In this document: positions 32,072 through 39,668 of the stretch, piece after piece
Layout of the letters: each line of letters starts with the position of its first letter
How positions within the stretch are numbered: position 1 is the stretch's first letter
Assembly (NCBI RefSeq): GCF_000426245.1
Contig: NZ_AUEZ01000048.1
Location: 1 to 64,000 of the forward strand
Length of the DNA: 64,000 nucleotides
Reading direction: 5' to 3'
From: Bradyrhizobium sp. Ai1a-2
Lineage (GTDB): Bacteria > Pseudomonadota > Alphaproteobacteria > Rhizobiales > Xanthobacteraceae
Notes under the pieces: generated by a model
Databases searched by the model: none
The model's input: the letters and a program-made list of their open reading frames with translations, nothing else
Told to the model about the DNA's origin: nothing
Made by a program: the position numbers and the translations under genes

Positions 32072-32470
32072 CTAAAGCACCATCTGGGTCTGCGTCACGA
32101 TGGCAACCAGCTTGCCGTCCTCGGTTTCCAACCGGGTCTGCCAAACCTGCGTGCGCCGCCCGCGATGGACAGGCGTGGTGGTAGCGATCACCGTGGTCCC
32201 CTCCTTGGCGCCGCCGATGAAGTTGGTCTTGCTCTCGATCGTGGTGGTCCCTTTGGCATCCTCTGGCAGATTGATCACGGTCGCCGCCGCCCCGACCGAG
32301 TCCGCAAATGCCATCACCGCGCCGCCGTGAATGGTGTGATGCAGCGTGCAGAGCTCCGGCCGCACCAGCATCTTCGCCACCACGCGATCCTGGTCGGCTT
32401 CGGTAAAGGTGACGCCCTTCAGTTCCGCAAACGGCATCTTCATTGATTGGATCTTTTCCAGCGGCGTCAT
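32072..32470 (-). CDS. PaaI-type hotdog-fold thioesterase
   Basis: 132 aa, start MTPLEKIQSMKMPFAEL with GGGAGG upstream. Hotdog signature LHHTIHGGAVMAFADSVGAA (about 43-62), with HGG and the acidic residue in the helix, then ESKTNFIGGAKEGTTV and WQTRLETEDGKLVAIVTQTQ. Members cleave acyl-CoA thioesters, e.g. ring-hydroxylated phenylacetyl-CoA. No paa genes are here, so the substrate is open. Divergent from the binding-protein gene at 32591. Confidence 0.85.
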   Translation of the reverse strand: MTPLEKIQSMKMPFAELKGVTFTEADQDRVVAKMLVRPELCTLHHTIHGGAVMAFADSVGAAATVINLPEDAKGTTTIESKTNFIGGAKEGTTVIATTTPVHRGRRTQVWQTRLETEDGKLVAIVTQTQMVL

Positions 32471-32590
32471 GCGTCCTCCCGTTTTGTTGTCGGCGCGGCA
32501 GCGGCAGAGAATGGACGGGGCCGGTAAATCAGGCAATGACGTCGGAGGTAATGGCCGGCGCGACAACGCGGCCGACGACAGAGATTTCCG

Positions 32591-33379
32591 ATGCGCCACT
32601 TCCCTCCCCGCCGGATCGTCTGCCTCACCGAGGAGACCGTGGAGACGCTGTATTTGCTCGGCGAGCAGGATCGCATCGTCGGTGTCTCCGGCTATGCGGT
32701 ACGGCCGCCGCAGGTTCGGCGCGAGAAGCCGCGCGTCGCGGCGTTCATCTCGGCGGACATCCCGAAGATCCTGGCGCTCGAGCCGGACCTCGTGCTCGCC
32801 TTTTCCGACATCCAGGCTGACATCGTCGCCGATCTCGTGCGGGCCGGTGTCGACGTCCACGTCTTCAACCAGCGCGACGTTGCCGGCATCATAGCGATGA
32901 TCCGTACCCTCGGCGCCATGGTCGGCGCCGCCGAACGCGCCGACCAGCTTGCGACGGGCTTCGAACAGCGCCTCGCGGCGATCGCTGCTGCGCCGCGTTT
33001 CCAGCCGAAGCCAAAAGTCTATTTCGAGGAATGGGACGATCCCCTGATCTCAGGCATCGGCTGGGTCTCTGAGCTGATCGAGATCGCCGGCGGCGAAGAC
33101 GCGCTGCCGGGCTTGCGGCTACGGAAGGCGGCGAAAGACCGCATCATCGCGCCCGACATCGTGCGTGACGCCGCGCCCGACGTGATCCTCGCGTCCTGGT
33201 GCGGCAAGAAGGTCGTACCCGATCGTATCCGCAACCGCCCCGGCTGGAGCGAGATTCCCGCCGTGCGCAACGACCGCATCGTCGAGATCAAGTCGACGAT
33301 CATTTTGCAGCCGGGCCCGGCCGCGCTCACCGATGGGCTCGATGCGATCGTCGCAGCGCTGTGGCCGCCCAATTCGTAG
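32591..33379 (+). CDS. BtuF/FhuD-like binding protein without a signal peptide
   Basis: 262 aa of class III (helical-backbone) substrate-binding fold: PPRRIVCLTEETVETLYLLG at the start, VGVSGYAVRPP, then DIPKILALEPDLVLAFSDIQ and IIAMIRTLGAMVGAAERAD, ending LTDGLDAIVAAL. It starts MRHFPPRR, with no Sec signal or lipobox upstream in frame, so it should be cytoplasmic. A permease or ATPase partner is missing. It may bind cobalamin or haem-like ligands intracellularly or be a relic. Its TAG stop touches the family-C repeat. Confidence 0.75.
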   Translation: MRHFPPRRIVCLTEETVETLYLLGEQDRIVGVSGYAVRPPQVRREKPRVAAFISADIPKILALEPDLVLAFSDIQADIVADLVRAGVDVHVFNQRDVAGIIAMIRTLGAMVGAAERADQLATGFEQRLAAIAAAPRFQPKPKVYFEEWDDPLISGIGWVSELIEIAGGEDALPGLRLRKAAKDRIIAPDIVRDAAPDVILASWCGKKVVPDRIRNRPGWSEIPAVRNDRIVEIKSTIILQPGPAALTDGLDAIVAALWPPNS

Positions 33380-33454
33380 GGTAGGCAAAGCGAAGCGTGC
33401 CCACCATTCACGGCCGGTGCAAGAGAAGGTGGGCACGCTGCGCTTTGCCCAGCC
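33376..33454. repeat. Family-C palindromic repeat, copy 1
   Basis: About 79 bp long inverted repeat: gtagggtaggcaaagcgaag, cgtgcccacc at the left and ggtgggcacg, ctgcgctttgccc at the right, around a short centre. It lies between the convergent binding-protein and deacylase genes, and the TAG stop of the binding-protein gene (33377-33379) lies in its left edge. A worn second copy is at 52921-52980. Confidence 0.75.
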
Positions 33455-33467
33455 AGCCGACGGCGCC

Positions 33468-34745
33468 TTACACCTTCTCCACCCCGCACCATTCCGCGAT
33501 GAACAGTGCGGTGGCCTTGGTGGATTTGCGCAGCGACTCCAGGTCGACATATTCGTTGAAGCCGTGCATCGCCGCGCCGCTGGCGCCAAAGCACAGGCTC
33601 GGGATGTTGTAGTTCAATCCATAGAAGCGGGTATCGGTGAGCGCGGTGAAGGCACGGTCTTCCACGGTGCCGCCATAGACCGCGCCAAACGCCTGCGCGA
33701 ACGCCGCCTCCGGCTCGGCTGCATTGGCCAGTTCATAGCCCTCCGACAGGAAGCCCGACCACTGCACCTCTGGCGGATTGTTGGAGAGAAAGCGATGATC
33801 GCGCGCCGCCGCAGAGACGCAGGCCAAAATCTCATTCTGGCACTCCGCGATCGACCAGCCCGGCAGCACCGCGATGCGGCAATCGACATCGCACCAGGCC
33901 GGCACGCTGGAGGCCCAGTCGCCGCCCTTGATGATACCGGGATTGAAGTTGATGGGATGCACGACGTCCTTGAAGTGGCGGTCGGCCTTGGCGCGCTCGT
34001 TCCATTCGACTTCGAGCTTCTCCAAAGCGTGGATCAAATGATACGCGGCCACGATCGCGTTCGAGCCGGCGCCGGCCTCGAACACATGCACCGGGAAGCC
34101 GCGCACCTTCAGGCGAAACCAGATCACACCGACCTGCGAGCGGATCATGTGGCCATTGGTGGGCTCCGGGATGAAGCAGGCATCGGCACGATAGCCGCGC
34201 TGCAAGGTCGAGAGCGCGCCGACGCCGGTGCTCTCCTCCTCGATCACCGACTGGAAGTGGATCCGCCCCGTCGGACGCAAGCCTGCCGCCTTGATCGCAT
34301 CCAGCGCATAGAGCGCGCCGATCGTGCCCGACTTCATGTCGCAGGCGCCGCGTCCATACATCCGCCCGTCCTTGACGGTGGGCGAGAATGGCGGCGTCTC
34401 CCACATATCGAGCGGGCCGGTCGGCACCACGTCGCAGTGCCCCTGCAGGATCAGCGATTTGCCCCCGTTGCTGGGCGGCCGGTAGGTGCCGACCACCGTG
34501 CGCGCCCGGGAGAAATCATGCTCGATCGGGCCGAAGCCGCGCAGGTCCTTCAGATCGTCGACATTGATATGCCAGTCGTCGACCTCGTAGCCGCGTCCGC
34601 GCAGGAGATCGCCGATCATGTCCTGGCACGGACCTTCCGCCCCGCGCGTCGACGGGATCGCGACGAATTCCTTCGTGGTCGCAAGCTGCGCATCGAAGCC
34701 GGCATCAACGGCGTCCAGGATCCTTTGTTGCGTATCAGCATTCAT
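33468..34745 (-). CDS. ArgE/DapE-family deacylase (M20 metallopeptidase)
   Basis: 425 aa, start MNADTQQRILDAVDAGFDAQ with GGAG 8 nt upstream; the frame is open 63 codons further upstream without support. Binuclear zinc M20 motifs: LILQGHCDVVPTG (metal His/Asp), GRGACDMKSGTIGALYALD (bridging Asp), SVIEEESTGVGAL (catalytic and metal Glu-Glu), and the late SLCFGASGAAMHGFNEYV (metal His). Likely hydrolyses an N-acyl amino acid in the cytoplasm. Substrate (acetylornithine, succinyl-diaminopimelate or other) is not fixed by sequence. Confidence 0.88.
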   Translation of the reverse strand: MNADTQQRILDAVDAGFDAQLATTKEFVAIPSTRGAEGPCQDMIGDLLRGRGYEVDDWHINVDDLKDLRGFGPIEHDFSRARTVVGTYRPPSNGGKSLILQGHCDVVPTGPLDMWETPPFSPTVKDGRMYGRGACDMKSGTIGALYALDAIKAAGLRPTGRIHFQSVIEEESTGVGALSTLQRGYRADACFIPEPTNGHMIRSQVGVIWFRLKVRGFPVHVFEAGAGSNAIVAAYHLIHALEKLEVEWNERAKADRHFKDVVHPINFNPGIIKGGDWASSVPAWCDVDCRIAVLPGWSIAECQNEILACVSAAARDHRFLSNNPPEVQWSGFLSEGYELANAAEPEAAFAQAFGAVYGGTVEDRAFTALTDTRFYGLNYNIPSLCFGASGAAMHGFNEYVDLESLRKSTKATALFIAEWCGVEKV

Positions 34746-34816
34746 GCGGCGGGCTCCGACTCCAGGTTCGATCATCAAGCATATGGGCGCTCGGTCCGCA
34801 CCGCTATAGCGTGATC

Positions 34817-35539
34817 TCAGCCACCGGGGTACTGCACAAAATAGGCATCTCGCAACGCTTCTTCGAGCAGACGGCCTTCCGAATAGCCATCGAGTGACGC
34901 CGGCCGCGTCACGCCGTCGAGCAGCCGCGAGCAAGGTTCCGGCGCGCCAAGCACGGTGCGTACCGGAATACGCTCGGCATAGATCGGCAGTTCGTAATCC
35001 TCGTCGTCGTCAGCGACGCCTTTGGCGCGGACCTTGGCCGAAGCCTCCTCGATCTCCATCGCGATGAAGGAGGTCGCCTTGATCTCCTGCGTATTGCTCT
35101 GCCGCAGGCTCGCGGTCCGATCGGGAAAGAAGCGGTCGACCATCGCGACCAGCGCCCGCTGCTTCTCGTCCGGATCGGTAACGAGATAGGCGCCGCCGAA
35201 TGCCATCACGGCGCGATAGTCGGCCGAATGATTGAAGCCGCAGCGCGCAAGCACCAGGCTGTCGAGATGTGCGACCGTGAGACAGACCCTCTGGCCCGCG
35301 GACTGGTTCCTCAGCATGCGGCTCGCGCTGCTGCCGTGCCAGTACAGCTTCGTCCCCTCGCGCCAGAAGAAGGTCGGCGTGCAATAGGGCTGGCCGTTGA
35401 TCGCATAGGAGACGTGGCACAGCATCGATGAGTCAAGGATGCGGTGAACGGTGTCATGATCGTAGAAGCCGCGATCGTGGCGGCGCTTCACCTGGTTTCG
35501 CGGTGACAGCGGATATGAGGCGGCGGCACCTTCGCTCAC
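34817..35539 (-). CDS. Pyridoxamine 5'-phosphate oxidase-like flavoprotein
   Basis: 240 aa from a GTG with CAGGAG upstream (VSEGAAASYPLSPRNQVKRR); the frame is open far upstream without support. A split-barrel FMN-binding plan is visible: RGFYDHDTVHRILDSSMLCH, VSYAINGQPYCTPTFFWREG, LYWHGSSASRMLRNQ and VCLTVAHLDSLVLARCGFNH, followed by YRAVMAFGGAYLV. This is the Pyridox_ox_2 / nitroimidazole-resistance type. It is divergent from the MocR/PdxR-type gene at 35615, which is a common regulator-target pairing. Confidence 0.82.
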   Translation of the reverse strand: MSEGAAASYPLSPRNQVKRRHDRGFYDHDTVHRILDSSMLCHVSYAINGQPYCTPTFFWREGTKLYWHGSSASRMLRNQSAGQRVCLTVAHLDSLVLARCGFNHSADYRAVMAFGGAYLVTDPDEKQRALVAMVDRFFPDRTASLRQSNTQEIKATSFIAMEIEEASAKVRAKGVADDDEDYELPIYAERIPVRTVLGAPEPCSRLLDGVTRPASLDGYSEGRLLEEALRDAYFVQYPGG

Positions 35540-35614
35540 GGCAGCTCCTGTTGGGGTTTTGAACGTTTCAAAGCAGTTGTAGCGCCGGATTTGGTCTGCG
35601 ATAGTGCCAATTCC

Positions 35615-37113
35615 ATGCGAAAAATTTCGACCAATTCCGCATCGCCGCGCAAGGCCGAGCTGCCGCTCGACCTTTCCGGACCGCACGTCACACCAGGCGC
35701 CTCCGCCCAGCAGCGCCTCTATCAGGCGCTTTGCCACGCCATCCTCGGCGGCATCGTCAAGCCGGGCGAGCCGCTGCCGCCTTCGCGCACGCTCGCACGA
35801 CAGACCGGCTTTCGCCGCAACGCGGTCGTCACCGCCTATGAGCGTTTGATCGCCGACGGGTTCGCAGCGGCGACCACAGGCTCCGGGACATTCGTCGCGG
35901 CGCGGATCCCCGCGCGCGCCCGCGAGACGCCGAAGCCGAAGATCACCATCGACGCGCCCCAGCGAGGCGCGCTGGCGCTTGGCTGCACCCATATCGATAG
36001 CCGCGCCCTGCAGCGCTTCCGCGCCTTTGTCGGCCGACGGATGCGCGCCTTCAGCGCCGAGCATTTCCATTACGGCGATCCCAGGGGCAGCCGCGAGCTG
36101 CGCGCCGCAATCGCCGACCACTTGTTGTCGGCGCGCGGCCTGCGCTGCGACCCCGAGCAAATCATGCTGACGTCTGGAACGCTGCACGGGTTGCGCATCG
36201 TGTCGAGCGCGATCCTGAAGCCGGGCGACCAGGTCTGGTGCGAGGACCCGGGCTATCCGATCGCCCGCCGAACCATCGAGCATTGCGGCTATCGCGCGGT
36301 TTCCGTTCCGGTCGATGGATCAGGCATGGTCGTGGCGAACGGCGGGACTCGCGCGCCGGCGGCGCGTGCGGCCTATGTGACACCGTCGCACCAGTTTCCG
36401 CTCGGCGTACAGATGTCGATGCCGCGCCGGCTGGAACTGCTCGACTGGGCCAAGTCGGCCGATGCCTTCGTGTTCGAGGATGATTACGACAGCGAGTTCC
36501 GATATGACGGCGCTCCCCTGCTGTCGCTCGCCGGCATCGATCATCTCCGCCGCGTCATCTACATGGGCACGTTTGCCAAGACGCTGTTTCCGGGATTGCG
36601 CATCGGCTACTGCGCGCTGCCTGAGAAACTGATCGGTCCGGTGACAGCGGCGCGCGCCGCGCTCGACCGCTTTCCCGGCACGCTGATGGAAGGCGCCGTC
36701 GCCGACATGCTGAACTCCGGCGCCTTCGCCGCCAACCTGAAGAAGGTGCGAAGGCTCTACCGCGAAGCCCGCGACGTGCTGGCCTCGACGCTGTCGGCGG
36801 CATCAGACGGAGAACTGTCGGTGCCGGTGCCCTCGCAGGGTCTGCATCTGGTGGCGCGCTTCGATCCGTCGACCGAACCATTCGTCGCGTCGCAGGCCAG
36901 GAGCGCGGCCGGCGTCGACGGCTGGCTGCTCGCCGAGACCTATCATCGCGCGCGCCCCTGCCCGGCTTCGTGTTGGGATTTGCCGGCCATGACCTTCCGC
37001 AACTGAAAGCATCGGCCGAACGACTGGCGAAGGCTTCGCTCGCCGCCATGCGCGAGAGCCGCAAGCCGAAATCCCGCATCACCAAAGCGCCGATGTCGCG
37101 CGCCGCTCTATGA
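35615..37113 (+). pseudogene. MocR/PdxR-type regulator, frameshifted near its C-terminus
   Basis: N-terminal GntR winged helix (YQALCHAILGGIVKPGEPLP, then TLARQTGFRRNAVVTAYERL) fused to a class I aminotransferase domain with PLP site GTFAKTLFPGLRIGY. In the annotated frame it stops at 37006 after RARPCPASCW (464 aa). The usual tail (PGFVLGFAGHDLPQLKASAE...) continues in the next frame to TGA at 37111-37113. One C missing from the cccc run at 36955-36958 restores CCC-CTG-CCC. Whether this is a real mutation or a sequencing error is open; the DNA-binding and PLP parts are intact. Confidence 0.8.
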
Positions 37114-37169
37114 GAATCGCAGGCGTCTCATTAAGCTGAAAACGAAAGTCGTCATGGCGGAGATACCGG

Positions 37170-37322
37170 ATGCCCGGCAATCGCAACGTCCTGTATCTGA
37201 TCATCGGTGCGCTGGTCGTCGTTGTCGGCGTGCTCGGCTACCAGCTCTACCAGGCCAAGAAGCAGCCTGAAGGTTTCCAGATCAATGTCGGCCCGGACGG
37301 GCTGAAAATCCAAGGCAAGTGA
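37170..37322 (+). CDS. 50-aa single-pass membrane protein
   Basis: 50 aa; GGAG upstream of the ATG. MPGNRNVLYL, one membrane helix (about 8-26, YLIIGALVVVVGVLGYQL), then a hydrophilic tail EGFQINVGPDGLKIQGK. Small proteins of this plan are common in Bradyrhizobium; function unknown. It lies 57 bp after the regulator's restored stop and just before the exported protein at 37333. Confidence 0.65.
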   Translation: MPGNRNVLYLIIGALVVVVGVLGYQLYQAKKQPEGFQINVGPDGLKIQGK

Positions 37323-37332
37323 TTTTCAAGTG

Positions 37333-37593
37333 ATGCTGATGATGTCGAGAAAACTCCTGCGCATCGGCTGCATCGCGCTGCTCGGCTGGCTTGCATCCCC
37401 ACTGTCAGCGTCAGCCCAGGTGATGGGACGCGAGCAGGACATCGTCGATTTGCGACTGGGCCAGCGCGTGCTGGTCGACGACGGATCGTGCCCCGCGGGC
37501 CAGATCAAGGAAGTCTCAGGCTCGCAGATGACGAGCCATGGCGTGACGCGCGTGCGCAAATGCATCCCGCGTCTCGGCACCAAGAAGCGTTGA
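37333..37593 (+). CDS. Small exported protein (DUF6719-like)
   Basis: 86 aa from the ATG at 37333; several Met/GTG codons in a row make the exact start uncertain and no clear ribosome site is seen. Signal peptide about 1-29 (...LASPLSASA-Q). The mature part VMGREQDIVDLRLGQRVLVD, DGSCPAGQIKEVSG and VRKCIPRLGTKKR has two Cys and resembles a small secreted rhizobial family (tentatively DUF6719) of unknown role. Confidence 0.6.
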   Translation: MLMMSRKLLRIGCIALLGWLASPLSASAQVMGREQDIVDLRLGQRVLVDDGSCPAGQIKEVSGSQMTSHGVTRVRKCIPRLGTKKR

Positions 37594-37599
37594 CGCTGC

Positions 37600-38013
37600 T
37601 TACTCCGTCGCCGGATCGAACATGCACTGCAGCGTCGGCTTGGCGATCTTGGTGAAGGTCGGACCGATCTCGGATTGCTTTGACGGCGGCACCCAGTCGG
37701 TTTCGATCGTCGGCACGCCGGTCTCGCTGATCCCGCGCAACAGGGCTTCGCGCAGGTCGGGGTCCTCGACGGTGGCGGCGGCATAATCGTGTAGGCAGCC
37801 GCAGACGGCTTCCGGATGCGCCCAGCGGCCGAGCATATGGGGCGCGCACTGCCGCACGAATTCACCGCGTGGGTCCGGCAGCACCTTGAACAGGGTGCGG
37901 AATTGCACCGGCTGGGTCTGAAGGGTTGTCGGCACCTGCGCGTGCGCCGAACTGGCAGAAACGATCGATGCTGCGATGACGGCGAGACAGGTGTGCAAGA
38001 GGTTGCAGTTCAT
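37600..38013 (-). CDS. Exported protein with four cysteines
   Basis: 137 aa, signal peptide about 1-25 (MNCNLLHTCLAVIAASIVSA ...AHA-Q). The mature part has QCAPHMLGRWAHPEAVCGCL and LQCMFDPATE, i.e. four Cys that could form two disulphides. No known domain. It converges on the exported protein at 37333 with a 6-bp gap and lies downstream of the 53-aa gene at 38050, also on the minus strand. Confidence 0.65.
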   Translation of the reverse strand: MNCNLLHTCLAVIAASIVSASSAHAQVPTTLQTQPVQFRTLFKVLPDPRGEFVRQCAPHMLGRWAHPEAVCGCLHDYAAATVEDPDLREALLRGISETGVPTIETDWVPPSKQSEIGPTFTKIAKPTLQCMFDPATE

Positions 38014-38049
38014 TTACCGTCGGCTTTCTTGCAGACTTCCTTAAGACGT

Positions 38050-38211
38050 TCAGTTGGCGGCAACGACGATAGGCTGACTCGCGGTCCCTGCGATCAGCGA
38101 GCCGATATACGAGAAGGTGCCGATACCCGGAAGGTCACTCGCGGAGGTCCCGGCGATGAAGGGTCCAGCCAGAACAAAGGCAAAGGCGAGGATGAAGCTG
38201 ATCGTCCGCAT
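38050..38211 (-). CDS. 53-aa exported protein
   Basis: 53 aa, ATG with GGAGAC 8 nt upstream. MRTISFILAFAFVLAGPFIAG is a signal peptide (cleavage near TSA-S), and the mature 28 residues read SDLPGIGTFSYIGSLIAG and TASQPIVVAAN. It resembles small secreted rhizobial proteins of unknown role. Probably expressed on its own; the next minus-strand gene starts 36 bp downstream at 38013. Confidence 0.6.
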   Translation of the reverse strand: MRTISFILAFAFVLAGPFIAGTSASDLPGIGTFSYIGSLIAGTASQPIVVAAN

Positions 38212-38662
38212 TTGACTGTCTCCGGTCTACCAGCGTCCCCGCCGTCCCGTTGCGGTTGATAACGAAGCCCTGTTTCCGGACATCTGCGCCAAAAGCTCAA
38301 AATGGTTTCGTTCCACTGTTGAATTGTTTCGTCGGCTCCGCACGACGAAACATTGGGACGAAAAACTCAATGATTTCAGTAACCGTAATTCTGGTACACC
38401 AGCACGCCCTGGCGCTGCCTCGCCACCAGCGAAGAAATGATTCACAGCGCGAATGACATAGATCAACGCCGGCAAGCTCGGTTTGGCGCTAGGTTAACCA
38501 CCGCGCCCAATCAAAGATCGCGAGTTCTTAATCTTTAGCCATTAGGAGCGCTGCAACAAACTGAACCCAACAACTTGCTCCGCCGACTCAGTCGAACATC
38601 TCGCAACCTTTGTTGATGGTCGCGCGTTAACTTTTTTCCCAATCCAACGAAGGATCGCAGTC
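38212..38662. other. Intergenic gap with a nested hairpin
   Basis: 451 bp without a convincing gene. A perfect 9-bp inverted repeat gtttcgtcg / cgacgaaac (38326-38334 and 38343-38351) is nested inside an outer pair tttcgttcc / gggacgaaa (about 38305-38313 and 38355-38363, one G-T pair). No T-run follows, so it does not look like a terminator; it could be an operator or an RNA fold. The rest (38500-38640) is AT-richer. Confidence 0.45.
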
Positions 38663-38878
38663 GTGGGTAATGGCAACATCGACGTTGGCAAGGAAACCGC
38701 GACCCGCAAACCCGGCCAGCAGCAGATGGCGGGAGCGATGTCGCAGCAGGACACTCACGTCATGGGCGACAATGAGTGCGCGCCGCAGAAGCTCGTGCGC
38801 CTCGTGGGCTGTCGCGATCCCCAAGCCCGCCTCCAGGCCAGCATGCGAGGATCCGAGTTGAAAAAGCAGCAGTTCTAG
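38663..38878 (+). CDS. Doubtful small ORF
   Basis: 71 aa from a GTG with AAGGA upstream (VGNGNIDVGKETATRKPGQQ, then MAGAMSQQDTHVMGDNECAP). Hydrophilic, no signal peptide, no domain, and codon use weaker than neighbours. Overlapping frames on both strands are also open, so this may be noise. It ends in a hairpin shared with the creA gene. Confidence 0.3.
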   Translation: MGNGNIDVGKETATRKPGQQQMAGAMSQQDTHVMGDNECAPQKLVRLVGCRDPQARLQASMRGSELKKQQF

Positions 38879-38885
38879 CTTTTTC
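38860..38885. terminator. AT-rich hairpin, possible bidirectional terminator
   Basis: 8-bp perfect stem gaaaaagc / gctttttc (38860-38867 and 38878-38885) with a 10-nt loop. The arms themselves provide the T-runs in both directions. It lies 6 bp past the creA stop on the minus strand and at the end of the doubtful plus-strand ORF. Confidence 0.5.
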
Positions 38886-38890
38886 TTCGA

Positions 38891-39439
38891 TTACTGGATG
38901 AAGTCGCCGCACTTCTGCACAGCGGCATCGCCTGCGCCCCACGGCATGATCGGCACCGAAGAGGTGGAGTTCTTCGGCGAACCTTCGATCAGCTTGTCCG
39001 AATAGACCATGTAGACGAGCACGTTTCGCTTGGCATCGCACCCGCGAACGATTTGCATCTTCTTGAAGAACAGCGACCGGCGCTGGCGGAACATGTCGTC
39101 GCCCTGGCCCATCTTGTCCTTGAAGCGGATCGGCCCGATCTGCCGGCACGCCAGCGAAATGTCTGAGACTTCCTCCGCCACTCCCAGCCAGCCCTTGAAG
39201 CCGCCCTTCTCCGGCACTGTGAAATGACAGGCCACGCCCTCGACCTCGGGGTCATCGACGCCATAGGTCGCCAGCTTGTCGTTGGGCGAAATCCATTTGA
39301 ACACGGTGGAGCGGCGGAAGATCAGGTCGGGCTCGTCGGCAGCGACCGCCGCCTGCACCAGTCCCAGCGCCAGAACGACTGTGGCCAAAGCCAGCCTCTT
39401 CCAAGGCAGTTGAGGAAAAGTGATGGCTTTGGCGTGCAT
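38891..39439 (-). CDS. creA: CreA family exported protein
   Basis: 182 aa, start MHAKAITFPQLPWKRLALAT with GGAG upstream. Signal peptide about 1-34 (cleavage near AAVAA-D). The conserved CreA body follows: FKWISPNDKLATYGVDDPEV, GVACHFTVPEKGGFKGWLG, EEVSDISLACRQIGPIRFKD, then KMQIVRGCDAKRNVLVYMVY and SDKLIEGSPKNSTSSVP. The family is periplasmic or secreted with unknown function. E. coli creA precedes creBCD, but no such partners are here. Confidence 0.88.
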   Translation of the reverse strand: MHAKAITFPQLPWKRLALATVVLALGLVQAAVAADEPDLIFRRSTVFKWISPNDKLATYGVDDPEVEGVACHFTVPEKGGFKGWLGVAEEVSDISLACRQIGPIRFKDKMGQGDDMFRQRRSLFFKKMQIVRGCDAKRNVLVYMVYSDKLIEGSPKNSTSSVPIMPWGAGDAAVQKCGDFIQ

Positions 39440-39668
39440 GAATGGCTCCGCAACGATGTTGGCGCGGCCTATGTATGGCGAAAGGCTGCAGGGGAAAGAC
39501 TGCACGCAATGAGAGGCGCGATGGACGGTTTAACCTATTGTGAGGCTTTTTTGCTACGCTTTTGACGAAAAGCACTGCGATCACAGAACGGTTAAAGTGG
39601 CCTGCGCTGGTGAACGTATTTCGTGTCTGCGACAACCAACCAATATTGGACTGGGGCTCTTAAGGACT

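Noticed and set aside
33376..33454. Repeat array considered as a possible CRISPR
   Set aside because: Palindromic single copies spread through the window, with no regularly spaced direct repeats or spacers and no cas genes.
33333..34814. 493-codon frame opposite the ArgE/DapE-type gene
   Set aside because: Antisense shadow; the M20 motifs are all on the minus strand.
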